From: Siphonodentalium dalli
Taxonomy: Eukaryota; Mollusca; Scaphopoda; Gadilida; Siphonodentaliidae
Assembly (NCBI GenBank): GCA_032622095.1
Contig: CP136063.1
Coordinates: 212,557,982 to 212,621,981 of the forward strand
Reading direction: 5' to 3'
DNA: 64,000 nt
Shown here: piece by piece, positions 39,301-45,040 of the stretch
Layout: each line of letters starts with the position of its first letter
How positions within the stretch are numbered: position 1 is the first letter of the stretch
Made by a program: the position numbers and the translations under genes
Notes under the pieces: generated by a model
Databases searched by the model: none
The model's input: the letters and a program-made list of their open reading frames with translations, nothing else
Told to the model about the DNA's origin: nothing

Positions 39301-40997
39301 ACAAGCCATATTTCCAACTAAATCCTGAAAAATTACCCATAATTCTGCTGTGGTTAAGGAGTCAATTATTTAGGGCATTACTGTACTTGTCAATGAGTAT
39401 TTAGTATAGAAAGGGTTAAGTATTGATTCACTGCAAAGCATTCACATGTTCAGATGTCTTTTCTAATCAAGTACATAATTAAAGCCACATGGCGGTTTGC
39501 GCTCCAAAATACATAATATTATTTGCTTTTGAATTTTTCCCGGTATCGAAATAGGCCGATATTTATCTGAACTAACTTTCTACGAGCATCCTGTACCCCT
39601 AAAAGACACATTGAAGTAATGAAAAATACCAGTATGAACAGTGTTTGGGACATAAACAAAAAACAGCTAATTGCATGAGATGGAACAGAAAAGAGCATTC
39701 CATGTTAGGAGCGTTTGTCTGACTTCTGGCGAAAAATTGAAAATGGCTGGGAAATGGTTGTGGCTATGGCAAGTGATTTACAGAGCATATGAACCCGGTA
39801 TATCAATATTTCACGTATTTATCGACCTATTGTACGTATCCATCCCTTCAAATTACGTAGACATAATATGGAGGTTCGATTGAACCATATCCGTTAAAAT
39901 ATTTGGATAAATTATCCTAGCATGTCCTTGAACTTGTTCAAGAATGTAGAATATTTTTTTACCCTGTGCCAATGCATTCTCTTATATATGCGAGTCGACC
40001 ATAGGTCGCCTCGCATATATAAGAGAATGCATTGGCCTAACAATTTTTTATCATTTTTTAAAAATAAATGTTTCTTACAATTTTTAGGACATAAAATAAA
40101 AAACATCCATTACCCTGCAGGGAGCCCCACACATATAGAAGCATATAGAAGAGTGTGGTCTGCTCATGTTTGTCTGGGGCTCTGTATGGGTGAAATTATA
40201 AAATTGTTAAAGAATACAAGAAAATATTATTAAAATTGTAAAAAATTGTTAGGCCAATGCATTCTCTTATATATGCGAGGCGACCTATGGTCGACTCGCA
40301 TATATAAGAGAATGCATTGGCACAGGGTAAAAAAATCCCTTACATATAAATGCAAGATATTGTTCATTTATAGGGCCTCAGTGTTTAATTTTATCCTTCT
40401 CTTATTACAGAAAACCCAGTAGATGTAGGCGAACAGCATAGAAATGTGCCTGATGTTGTTCAGGCGGGTCCAGTGAAAACGGCACCTCCAAATATGGGCA
40501 TGAATTCCATTCCTCATAATGGCATCCCAGCTTCTGAGGATTTAATAAAAAGTGACACTGTTGGTAAAATGAACGCACCCATCCCCGACATTCACGTCTC
40601 CACAGTTGACGATTCAATGGACAATATGCCTGATTATAACCCTGATGAAACCAATATCGAAGACGAAGAGGATAACACAACCCCGAAGAGAAGTATCGAG
40701 GATCAGTTAAGAGACTTAGATAATATTAACGAAGATTTGATCAAAGCCAACAACGTTTCTCCAACACACACAACCAACGTGAAACAAGCTCAGAAATCGT
40801 CCAAATCGGGCACCTGCTGCAAAGCTCTGGCATTCGGCTTGATTGGCAGCTTGTTAATATTCACGATAGGCGTAACAATTGTCTTTTATCTCGATGTAAA
40901 ACATCCTCTTGTTAATGAACTGAGGCACCAGCTGCATTTTATTGAACCTGCTAGAGATTATATTCATGAAAAAATGCAGACCGTTTTCAAGTCATAA
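15235..40997 (+). CDS. FRMD3/5-like: FRMD3/FRMD5-like FERM-domain protein, 3' part, spliced (7 exons)
   Basis: Join 15235-15323, 17947-18024, 22179-22247, 25986-26065, 27709-27723, 33915-34211 and 40411-40997. All exon phases agree and the total is 1,215 bases, 404 codons plus TAA. In order the product has the last strand and helix of the FERM F3 lobe (CKYLWKCAVEQQMFF), a GSKFRFSGR motif and an ENIKREEPDFSR stretch typical of the FERM-adjacent region of FRMD3/FRMD5, a Lys/Glu/Pro-rich linker, an acidic segment, one 23-residue transmembrane helix and a 34-residue tail. FRMD3 and FRMD5 of vertebrates also end in a membrane helix; FERM proteins link the membrane to the cortical cytoskeleton. F1, F2 and early F3 exons were not found and no start codon is in the window. 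FRMD3 versus FRMD5 cannot be decided; one invertebrate gene may correspond to both. Family assignment is from motif recognition, not a database search. Confidence 0.85.
16146..17275. mobile_element. Pearl-like / Helentron-associated element with ~161-bp tandem units
   Basis: Opens with a hairpin at 16148-16172 (GTCGAGTTTT...AAAACTCGAC) and a very GC-rich GGGCGGGCGG stretch at 16194-16232. GAGTTATGG-type anchors recur at 16343, 16491, 16652, 16814, 16975 and 17136, a period of 161-162 after the first. Each unit holds CTCGTTAGCGCGATAACTTC and GAGTTCGAAAACCGGCC blocks. It closes with the hairpin GGCATC-TCT-GATGCC at 17250-17264. Known precedent: bivalve 'pearl' elements, with a core of tandem ~160-bp units, regarded as non-autonomous Helentron relatives. 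Exact borders are estimates. Confidence 0.7.
17319..17586. mobile_element. Family E MITE
   Basis: TTAA at 17319-17322 and 17583-17586, with CTTTACTAAATGGATACTCC at the left and GAGTAATTAGTATTGAAAAG at the right. The hairpin arms GGAAATGTTCATATAATTAG and complement are slightly eroded. Confidence 0.75.
17622..17747. mobile_element. Family C short copy, deleted right arm
   Basis: Starts CAAGCCTTGAAATAGTGTG, ends AAGGCTTG, with an exact 8-bp target duplication TCCTCCAG (17614-17621, 17748-17755). Only one palindrome, and the right arm is shortened to a T-run. Useful proof of the family's target-site size. Confidence 0.82.
17947..18024 (+). CDS. Exon: FERM to FERM-adjacent junction
   Basis: The acceptor is TTCTTTTTACAG and the donor is TTTAG|GTCTGT. 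The incoming AC completes a Thr codon and the outgoing AG is completed by T of the next exon. The product reads TLASSINAPKLKSGGN then VFSRGSKFRF. Length and the final GSKFRFSGR motif across the junction match FRMD3/FRMD5, where the FERM helix is followed by a Ser-rich spacer and an F-x-R-G-S-x-F-R-Y/F-S-G-R motif. A family G palindromic element begins about 40 bases after the donor. Confidence 0.85.
   Translation, partial: VSLIHQCTKTEVRRKCFLKRIKVSV
18067..18202. repeat. Family G inverted repeat next to the 17947 exon
   Basis: CAGCTCTCATAATTGGCTAT ... AATTAAGAGGGCTG. Begins about 40 bases after the exon donor. It contains CAATGCCGAAGCC and GATTGCCGAAGCCAAAC, complementary to the family's other arm. 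Confidence 0.6.
18206..18573. mobile_element. Family Q TTAA-type element nested in a family G repeat
   Basis: TTAA (18202-18205, 18574-18577) flanks AGTGATGTGAAACACTCC ... ACATAATATGTCT. Removing it and one TTAA restores AGCCCTC-TTAA-TTCAG, the intact family G end, which proves insertion at TTAA. A reverse-complement copy is at 52608-52971. Confidence 0.75.
18576..18685. repeat. Family G inverted repeat, right part
   Basis: Continues a family G end interrupted by the family Q element: TTCAGATTGTTTGGCTTTGG ... GCTGATTGCCATAGCCAATT, ending near ATGAGAGTTG. Confidence 0.6.
18865..19040. mobile_element. Family C copy, 5'-truncated
   Basis: Family spacer (TATGTGAAGAAGTTTCTGC, GATGAGGCCTAAGC) followed by one palindrome and the right end GGCACACTTCACTCAGGTTTG. 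The left half is absent. Confidence 0.65.
19497..19562. mobile_element. Family B 3' fragment
   Basis: GGAGACTCGCATATATAAGA ... CTGCCATGGAAGGG. Followed by AAAAGGGTAGGCCCGGTCTG, which recurs after the next family B copy. Confidence 0.65.
19591..19849. mobile_element. Family B MITE
   Basis: CCCTTTCATGACGGGAGC to AGTCATGGAAGTG with TTAA at 19850-19853. Two palindromes, both with some arm mismatches. Confidence 0.75.
20094..20588. mobile_element. hAT-like element, 495 bp
   Basis: Starts TAGGGCCCGGTGA and ends TCGTCGGGCCCTA. Flanked by GTGTGGAA (20086-20093) and GTATGGAA (20589-20596), an 8-bp duplication with one change. A 19-base unit at the left terminus is duplicated in tandem. The interior holds many AATCAAATC / GAATCGAAT motifs and no open frame. 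Confidence 0.72.
20782..21029. mobile_element. Family A TTAA-type MITE, reverse orientation
   Basis: TTAA at 20778-20781 and 21030-21033. The left end has three extra bases (CCA) before CCCTTTGAGTGCCAGG. Palindrome at about 20832-20900, then a T-rich spacer and GGGCCGATGAGATCGGCCCC. Confidence 0.82.
21142..21723. mobile_element. TTAA-flanked element with GGGGTACTGTACGC ends
   Basis: Left TTTAA then GGGGGTACTGTACGCTAAAT; right ATGGCGTACAGTACCCC then TTTAA. About 580 bp, no coding sequence recognised. Confidence 0.68.
21837..22048. mobile_element. Family B MITE, truncated left end
   Basis: Begins inside the element (GAGCTGTGCTGGTGCAGC), keeps one complete palindrome and a half palindrome, and ends CAGTCATGGAATGG at TTAA 22049-22052. 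The next exon of the FRMD-like gene starts 130 bases downstream. Confidence 0.72.
22179..22247 (+). CDS. Exon: FERM-adjacent region
   Basis: The acceptor is CTATCTCTTCCAG and the donor is AGCAG|GTACTG. It encodes GRCQNEAISASENIKREEPD plus FS. The ...S-x-x-I-K-R-E-E-P-x-F/I-x-R pattern is characteristic of FRMD3/FRMD5 just after the FERM domain. Phase 2 in (T completes Ser) and phase 2 out (AG, completed to Arg). The exon is short but the phase agreement with both neighbours makes it secure. Confidence 0.85.
22418..22840. mobile_element. hAT-like element, 423 bp
   Basis: Terminal inverted repeat TAGTGATGTGCGGTTTT and an exact 8-bp target duplication GCTGAAAT (22410-22417, 22841-22848). Both are classical hAT signatures. 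No transposase frame. It lies 170 bases after the 22179-22247 exon. Confidence 0.85.
22930..24053. mobile_element. Family P TTAA-type long inverted repeat, interrupted
   Basis: Ends GGTGGACTGTACCCAAATCC (after TTAA) and GGTACAGTCCGCC (before TTGA). Arms of roughly 100 bases match each other, including ATGAATTTGAGC and AATATATGCAA blocks. A family M element occupies the middle (23042-23833). Confidence 0.68.
23042..23833. mobile_element. Family M TTAA-type element nested in family P
   Basis: TTAA on both sides (23038-23041, 23834-23837); ends AGGGACGGGCGGCCTTTGTT and AAAGGCCGCCCATATCT. Internal reading frames contain no recognised domain. Related to 53136-53633 and 50571-51014. Confidence 0.72.
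24060..25417. other. Intron, nothing firm
   Basis: GGGGGGTACTGTACTAC near 24535 and AAGGCACGTTGTACC near 25120 resemble ends of TTAA-type elements, but partners could not be paired with confidence. Confidence 0.45.
25426..25868. mobile_element. Family C full-length hAT-like MITE
   Basis: Two palindromes and the family spacer; right end ACTAAACTCAGGCTTG. TGGGAGTG (25418-25425) and TGTGAGTG (25869-25876) fit an 8-bp duplication with one change. It ends about 120 bases before the 25986 exon. Confidence 0.75.
25986..26065 (+). CDS. Exon: basic Ser-rich segment after the FERM-adjacent region
   Basis: The acceptor is TAATTATTTCAG and the donor is CCAG|GTAAAA. With the incoming AG it reads R then TSSLPNFTRKRQAQSMDASI and a short ISCPVP tail, with one G left over. 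The basic TRKRQAQS patch followed by a SMDASI-like stretch resembles the corresponding part of FRMD5. No domain is recognised. It may be a phosphorylated linker, which is inference from composition only. Confidence 0.8.
26344..26769. mobile_element. Family N TTAA-type element
   Basis: TTAA both sides (26340-26343, 26770-26773); inverted ends AGGCCCACTTAATTATCGA and TCGAAAATTAAGTGGGCCT. About 426 bp, no coding content recognised. Confidence 0.75.
26912..27124. mobile_element. Family D palindromic MITE, full length
   Basis: CAGTTATGCCCTAAATAATC to TTAGGGCATTACTG, TA on both sides, 213 bp. The arms differ at a few sites (CACATCAGAATT against AATTCCACTGTG), so here some changes are unmirrored. 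Confidence 0.85.
27709..27723 (+). CDS. 15-base microexon (APRFN), probably optional
   Basis: The acceptor is TTCATATCTGTAG and the donor is ATG|GTAAGT, which is near consensus. The 15 bases are a multiple of three and sit at phase 1 on both sides, so the flanking exons stay in frame with or without it. Inclusion gives ...VPAPRFNDYQTP; skipping gives ...VPDYQTP. The excellent donor and exact phase fit support it, but no transcript evidence is available here. It is too short to be found from coding statistics. Confidence 0.6.
27998..28251. mobile_element. Family C hAT-like MITE, two adjacent palindromes
   Basis: CAAGCCTTGAAATAGTGAGC to its complement, exact 8-bp target duplication GTTTTGCT (27990-27997, 28252-28259). 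Two palindromes lie side by side; the first uses GTCCCC/GGGGAC and the second GTTCCC/GGGAAC, each self-complementary. Confidence 0.87.
28308..28543. mobile_element. Family B MITE, reverse orientation, left end lost
   Basis: TTTTTGCGAAAACCCTGTGC to CTCCTGTCATGAAAGGG, then TTAA (28544-28547). Palindromes at about 28330-28393 and 28432-28496. Confidence 0.75.
28774..29229. mobile_element. Family A' TTAA-type MITE, two palindromes
   Basis: TTAA then CCCTTTACCCAACAAAG; right end CTGTTGGGTAAAGGG then TTCA. Left subterminal CGGCCAAAAACGCC. Two perfect or near-perfect palindromes (about 28925-28992 and 29137-29200) in opposite orientation, separated by a degenerate TTACATTCTTTAACAATTTT tandem repeat. 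Confidence 0.82.
29231..33914. other. Long intron, mostly unique AT-rich sequence
   Basis: Contains family B at 30089-30346. Around 30960-31365 are several GCATTGAAATT / GGAACCGCATT words suggesting an eroded repeat. The 125-codon frame at 32766-33143 has no domain, poor coding look and no splice fit. Confidence 0.5.
30089..30346. mobile_element. Family B MITE
   Basis: TTAA then CCCTTTCATGAAGGGAGC; right end AGTCATGGAAGGG then TTAT. Two partly eroded palindromes. Confidence 0.75.
33915..34211 (+). CDS. Exon: Lys/Glu/Pro-rich low-complexity linker
   Basis: The acceptor is CACCAATTATTATAG and the donor is ACAG|GTATGG. Phase 1 in and out. It encodes 99 residues starting YQTPVKTAKKEKAKPEPAQK and rich in repeated KPVE / KPAE / KPTEN units, with no folded domain visible. 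Composition suggests a disordered, highly charged cytosolic tether between the FERM end and the membrane helix. If the donor is not used the frame stops at 34240 after GMEQLRGFR, giving a form without the transmembrane helix. Antisense reading frames over this stretch are shadows of its composition. Confidence 0.82.
34611..34752. repeat. Two direct repeats of about 75 bases
   Basis: CCTGCTTGGAATAATACCC, CTAATAACGAT, a GGTCC block and AACATCAGCACATT recur in the same order starting near 34611 and 34689, with about 85% visual similarity. Confidence 0.55.
35004..35147. repeat. Inverted repeat with ~58-base arms
   Basis: AAGAAATGGATGTTTATTTG...GCAAGTTAGTCTGA pairs with TCAGACTAACTTGC...ACACCCATTTCTT around a 25-base loop. 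No terminal duplication found. Confidence 0.65.
35171..35246. mobile_element. Family B 5' fragment
   Basis: TTAA, CCCTTCCATGACTGGAGC and the first palindrome arm up to TATATGCAAGTCTC, then unrelated sequence. Confidence 0.65.
36018..36408. mobile_element. Family A' TTAA-type MITE, best preserved
   Basis: TTAA on both sides (36014-36017, 36409-36412). Ends CCCTTTACCCAACAAACC and TTGGGTAAAGGG. Subterminal GGCCAAAACCGGCC. Palindromes at about 36172-36233 and 36317-36380 are perfect over their arms and are inverted copies of each other. Confidence 0.87.
36474..36955. mobile_element. Family K element with ~100-bp terminal inverted repeats
   Basis: AGGTGGCAGGTTTGAAGGAT... pairs with ...CCTTCAAACCTGCCACCT over about 100 bases with few changes. 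The interior repeats a motif like GAGTTATTGCC followed by TTTTTCGAC twice. No reading frame recognised. Confidence 0.72.
37067..37279. mobile_element. Family D palindromic MITE with mirrored variants
   Basis: CAGTAATGCTCTAATTAATC to GATTAATTAGAGCATTACTG, TA both sides. Copy-specific bases occur in complementary form in both arms: GCTCTAA/TTAGAGC, GACCTCTTAACC/GGTTAAGAGGTC and CCAAAGCAG/CTGCTTTGG. Confidence 0.88.
37282..38476. other. Intron, one weak exon-like site
   Basis: A TTTATCGCAG / GATAAG|GTTGG pair around 37540-37606 looks exon-like but its length would break the frame. Otherwise AT-rich. Confidence 0.45.
38477..38689. mobile_element. Family D palindromic MITE
   Basis: 213 bp, TA both sides. 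AGTGGGAAATATGG in the left arm is matched by CCATACTTCCCACT in the right, where the family usually has CGG/CCG. Confidence 0.86.
38964..39415. mobile_element. Family E MITE interrupted by family D
   Basis: TTAA both sides (38960-38963, 39416-39419); CCCATTCTATATTAAATTGA to TTTAGTATAGAAAGGG. The right arm is interrupted by family D at GGGAAC-TA...TA-CTTGTCAATG. Most of the right hairpin arm before the insertion is missing. Confidence 0.82.
39171..39383. mobile_element. Family D MITE nested in family E
   Basis: CAGTAATGCCCTAAATAATC to TTATTTAGGGCATTACTG. The uninterrupted family E reads GGGAACTACTCGTCAATGAG, so TA was duplicated on insertion. This fixes both the ends and the target. Confidence 0.9.
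39961..40329. mobile_element. Family A'' palindrome pair
   Basis: ACCCTGTGCCAATGCATTCT at the left and its complement at the right. Two palindromes (about 39971-40033 and 40256-40320) in inverse orientation with a spacer containing CCCTGCAGGGAGCCCC. Unlike other copies it has no CCCTTT end or TTAA, and T-run/A-run flanks. It lies 80 bases before the last coding exon. Confidence 0.75.
40411..40997 (+). CDS. Last coding exon: acidic segment, transmembrane helix, tail
   Basis: The acceptor is TTCTCTTATTACAG. The incoming G makes Glu with AA. It encodes about 194 residues. The first ~130 are polar and acidic (for example TNIEDEEDN and a RSIEDQLRDLDNINEDLIKA stretch that could form a short coiled coil). 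Then Cys-Cys-Lys, a 23-residue hydrophobic helix at 40824-40892, and a tail DVKHPLVNELRHQLHF...VFKS ending at TAA 40995-40997. A C-terminal helix followed by a D-x-x-x-x-x-x-x-L/I-R tail matches the arrangement in FRMD3/FRMD5. The Cys pair before the helix could be a palmitoylation site (inference). No AATAAA was seen soon after the stop. Confidence 0.87.
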
Positions 40998-41601
40998 TTT
41001 TCTACAAATATTTTTGTAATATGTAAAAAATACTGATTGGCTGTATATTCTGCTTAAAGCTCAGCCATCTTCGATCCATGACCTGTGGTTCAAAGGCAAT
41101 TTATGAAAATTGTGTATCATGAATATGTTAGGGCACAGGGATCAGAAAAATGTTTTCAATGTTTAGAAAAAATCTACGAATTTCATTCAGTGGCTAATCA
41201 TCTCAAGATTTTTAATATGACCCAGTATGGAAGTTTTGTATATGAAACATGGTATAAAAAGACCTTTCTTTTAAATGCGTTAAAAATGTATTGTCCAATA
41301 GATATTTTGTCATTCAAAAGATAAAGTCCAATGTATATCTGGACAATGAACCCATCTGTGGTGTATACTTTCATTATTTTTGCAGGACCTCCTCCGAGAA
41401 AACTTTTCAAATACTCAATGCAAATGGAGCCATTTTGTCGATGAGAGTGGTTTCCATAGGGATATCCAGGGTGTGGCTTGAGCTAATTTGGTGGGGTAGT
41501 GTGTATAGGTCATTGAGGAGGGCTATATAACTGATGTAACCAGAGTTCCAAGCCTACAAGATATTTCCACATACATGTATAATAATTTGTGGCCTTACTG
41601 A

Positions 41602-41934
41602 CATAGCCGTACGGGCTGGAGGGCTGCAGCCCTCCCCCCCCAAAAAGTTTCAATGCTCAAAATTAGGGCAATTTTTTGGACAAATTGGAGATAATTTCGG
41701 TAAAATTCGGGCAATTTGAATGTTATTTCAGGGGGAAATTATGGAAACTTGCAGTATTTTTTCACATTTCTGCCCGAATTATACATTTTTAAGGTTAATT
41801 TGAATCTAGTTTGTTATATTTCTGTGTATATGCAAGGTATATTCTACAAAAACTGTATTACAACCAGGGATATATCATGTAAAAAAAATGCCCCCCCCCC
41901 CCCCAAAAAAAATTTGGGCACCCGTACGGCTATG
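41602..41934. mobile_element. hAT-like element in the downstream/3' UTR region
   Basis: CATAGCCGTACGGG ends and an exact 8-bp duplication CTTACTGA (41594-41601, 41935-41942). The interior starts with GGAGGGCTGCAGCCCTCC and ends with a C14 run. It lies 605 bases after the stop codon, so it may be transcribed in the 3' UTR. Confidence 0.82.
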
Positions 41935-42563
41935 CTTACTGACTGAAATGAGTTGGTTATTCGGGTGTTTTGTATATTTTATGATCAGGTTGTAAATTTT
42001 GGAACCTTATTTATTGTAGATGCCCTAACATTATTTGTCATTGTCACAGTCACACATTTATGTTCGTTGTAAAATGATATCAAATGATATGAGTCAAAAT
42101 ATGTTGTTTGAAGCCAAACTCAGTGTATAAAATATGAAGTATATGACTCTACCTGTGTACCAGCCGCTCATAAATTTCAGAGACCTTCTTTTCATAATTT
42201 CGATACTATCAGGAGGTTTGGCACACAAAAAGTGAGAAAAACAATACTGATTATCTGACACCAAAGTTCCTTCTTTGAGAAACAACTTTTATTCTAAATA
42301 TAGCAACACTGCCAATGGACTTATGACATAATGCTTTATATTTGGAAAGCTTACAATTAACTTTGAACATCATTTCCACTGTGGTTTCATGTGTATGTGA
42401 TTTACAAAGCAATGGTAAAGATGAAAATATCCCTGCACTTCGATCTGATATCAGTTTTGCACCACAGATGAATTGAGCAGACGACCAAACTAAATTGGAG
42501 GTGTGACTACGCTATCTGTGTTAAGATGTGCGTTCATATGAGGCCAAAGGTTATCTGGGTTAA

Positions 42564-42824
42564 CCCTGCCTTGACTGGAGCTTCCTGAAATTTTGCGGAA
42601 ACTCTGTACCAATGCATTCTCTTAAATATGTGAGTCTCCCATTGTGGAGCCTCCCATATACATGTATAAGAGTATGCATTGGCCTAACAGTATTTACCTT
42701 GATAATGTATGCCAGTGCATTCTCTTATACATGCAAGGGAGACTTGGGAGACTTGCATATATAAGGGAAATCACTGGCACAGAATCTTTGATGCTGCACC
42801 AGCACAGCTCCTGTCATTAAAGGG
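42564..42824. mobile_element. Family B MITE, reverse orientation
   Basis: TTAA both sides (42560-42563, 42825-42828). CCCTGCCTTGACTGGAGC to CTCCTGTCATTAAAGGG. Palindromes are eroded. Confidence 0.75.
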
Positions 42825-43089
42825 TTAAGATGTCATTCATATGAGGCCAAAGGTGTGACTATGCAAATTGCACTGAGATATGTATTCTTGTAGAGTAAAA
42901 TTAAAATGTATGACTGCAGTCTGCATCAGAATATTCATTTTGCTGATTTAACCCTTTCTATACTAAATGGATTCTCCCATTCAGTTATACAAAATACATT
43001 GGAATGGTCTATTATTCATTTGGAGGGATGTTCAGGTAATAAAAGCTGACCGACGAAAAAATTATAAAGTGCTGATGGATTTCTATTAA

Positions 43090-43567
43090 TCTCTTGGCTG
43101 CTATATGTCAGTACTGAGTATGGATGTAAAATGTCACATGTGCTATATATATCTGTACTGAGTATGGACCTACTTCATCACACTACCAGTAGGCCATTAT
43201 AAATAACTACAACTCAGAGATTTTTGATGCATCGGAACAACTGTATTTTGAAGTTTGCTCGAGCCCCGCGACGACGACGAAGGACCCCCGAGAGGACCAC
43301 CCGACCACCGCGAAGCCAAGAGCTGGCTAATACCCCGCGCTTATCCTTGCCTCCCGATCGAAATCGGAGCGCACAGAGTATCGTATGCGCCCTTGGACGG
43401 GATTCTGACTTAGAGGCGTTTCAAACAGTGTATGATGTTCCACGATTGTGAATGATACTAGCCTTTCAATTAAATCAGTTTTATCATTTTCATGATATTC
43501 CCGTTGTATTTTTCATAATGTCAACGGCGCAGCACACAATGTCATAACGTCATTAGCAGTGAAGAGG
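43090..43567. mobile_element. TTAA-flanked element carrying a 28S rDNA fragment
   Basis: TTAA at 43086-43089 and 43568-43571. Ends TCTCTTGGCTGCTA and, inverted, CCTCTTCACTGCTA. Contains two GTACTGAGTATGGA repeats on the left and the 28S-like stretch 43257-43420. TTAA and short CCTCTT-type ends suggest a piggyBac-like non-autonomous element (inference). No transposase. Confidence 0.72.
43257..43420 (+). pseudogene. Partial 28S rRNA gene fragment
   Basis: A GC-rich island in AT-rich surroundings. GACGGGATTCTGACTTAGAG then GCGTT is the nearly universal eukaryotic 28S rRNA segment; upstream GAGCCCCGCGACGACGACGA and GATCGAAATCGG fit the adjoining part of the same rRNA. Homology stops abruptly at 43420, where 28S would continue CAGTCATAATCC. 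About 164 bases, sense strand +. A reading frame over it has no meaning. Confidence 0.75.
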
Positions 43568-44105
43568 TTAATTGGTGGAAAATATTCAGACAACAAGTTC
43601 AACAAACGATGGTCGTTTGTCACTTGTTATCTGAACATTTCCTAAGGAAACTACTCGTCAATGAGTATTTAGTATTGAAAGGGTTAAAGGAAACTTGTAC
43701 CATGAAATAATTATGTTGTTAACACTTATACACTTGTGTTTCCTGGAAGGATTTTTTTTTATAATTTGGAACATTTTATGTATGCAGCTGGCTTGCGCCT
43801 ACTAATGGTCATATTTTAGATTGTGATTGTGAGAAATTTTAAAATCCATAATTTTGTCTCTAAAGTTCATATACCGTGATGTCAATTTAGTCCATACAGA
43901 AGGAAAGAACTAACTCAGAATGATTCTACGAATGTTTTAATTTCCTGGAAATTGTTTTATAACACCAACTTTTTTCATCTCTTATGAAGTCACCGTAGTT
44001 TTTAAATCAATATTGCACAAAACACTTTTTTTTATTCAAAGCACTATCTTCATAATATTTAGTTCATAGTGAGATATCACAGAACTCGGTGATGAAGATG
44101 TTTAA

Positions 44106-44396
44106 AGATGTATTCAAGGACGATCAGTTACTATAACTACATATTATTTGCGACAAATATAATTGCACAAAGTTACTCGTTTTTATGCCACTGAAACATT
44201 CGTTAGAAACCTCACATGATAGATCCAATGGGGGGGGGGGGGGGGGGGGGGGGCGATAAAACCAACACAAGATCATTTTTATGGTAGAAATAATGCAAAT
44301 TTGTTTGTAGCAAAACATGTTATTTTATCAAGTTGAGCCTAAATAATGAGTAAAATTGTTTTATTTCAAAATTTGCCTACAACTATGAATACATCT
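44106..44396. mobile_element. TTAA-type element with a G-run
   Basis: TTTAA then AGATGTATTC...; right end GAATACATCT then TTGA. The terminal repeat is about 10 bases, extending with gaps further in. It carries an uninterrupted run of about 24 G at 44229-44253. Confidence 0.55.
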
Positions 44397-44824
44397 TTGA
44401 ACATCTATTAATACGATGGGGTGACCACCAGTTCTTGAAATACAGAATCTTTGAGGGGGGGTTTTGTGCATAAAGTGGGGATTCAGAAATAAGGTTCATC
44501 CCAGCAGCTAATTGCATAAAATTCTTAAATATGTAGAGAATCGTGTAACTGTGAAAGTTGCCGAGGATATCTCTTGAATGAACATTTTCAAATTAAATGT
44601 GTCATGAGACAATAGTGTTATTTACAACTTGTCATGTTTTTCTGTAAGCCCCTTGATATGTTATGTTTTGTCGATGTCTTGTGGTAGCGTAGTAACAGCA
44701 GGAATATGTTTACAATCTCTGGGGAATCACATGAAGATTTCTGCCAGCTTACCATCACTCCTACCACTCAAAAATGCTTCCTACCACTCAAAAATGCTAT
44801 AACTTACACCTTAATATGGATCTA

Positions 44825-45040
44825 CAGTAATGCCCTAAATAATCAACTCCTTAACCACAGCAGAATTATGGGTAATTTTTCAGGATTTAGTCGGAAATAT
44901 GGCTTGTTGCCATTCATCGGAAAGCACTCAGTGAGAGCTTTCCGATGAATGACAACAAGCCATATTTCCGGCTAAATCCGGCTGAAAAATTACCCATAAT
45001 TCTGCTGTGGTTAAGGAGTCGATTATTTAGGGCATTACTG
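44825..45040. mobile_element. Family D palindromic MITE
   Basis: CAGTAATGCCCTAAATAATC to TTATTTAGGGCATTACTG, TA both sides. A small CGGCTAAATCCGGCTG duplication in the right arm breaks the symmetry. Confidence 0.85.

Larger units (their letters stand above)
42952..43683. mobile_element. Family E MITE interrupted by a 28S-bearing element
   Basis: TTAA both sides (42948-42951, 43684-43687); CCCTTTCTATACTAAATGGA to TTTAGTATTGAAAGGG. Interrupted at TTAA by 43090-43567; the flanks rejoin as TTCTA-TTAA-TTGGTGG, matching TTTATTGGTGG of uninterrupted copies. Confidence 0.85.

Noticed and set aside
39922-40233. Reading frames with LLYMRGDLWSTRIYKRMHWHR-like peptides at many positions
   Set aside because: They are translations of the shared palindrome in different frames and strands, not a protein family.
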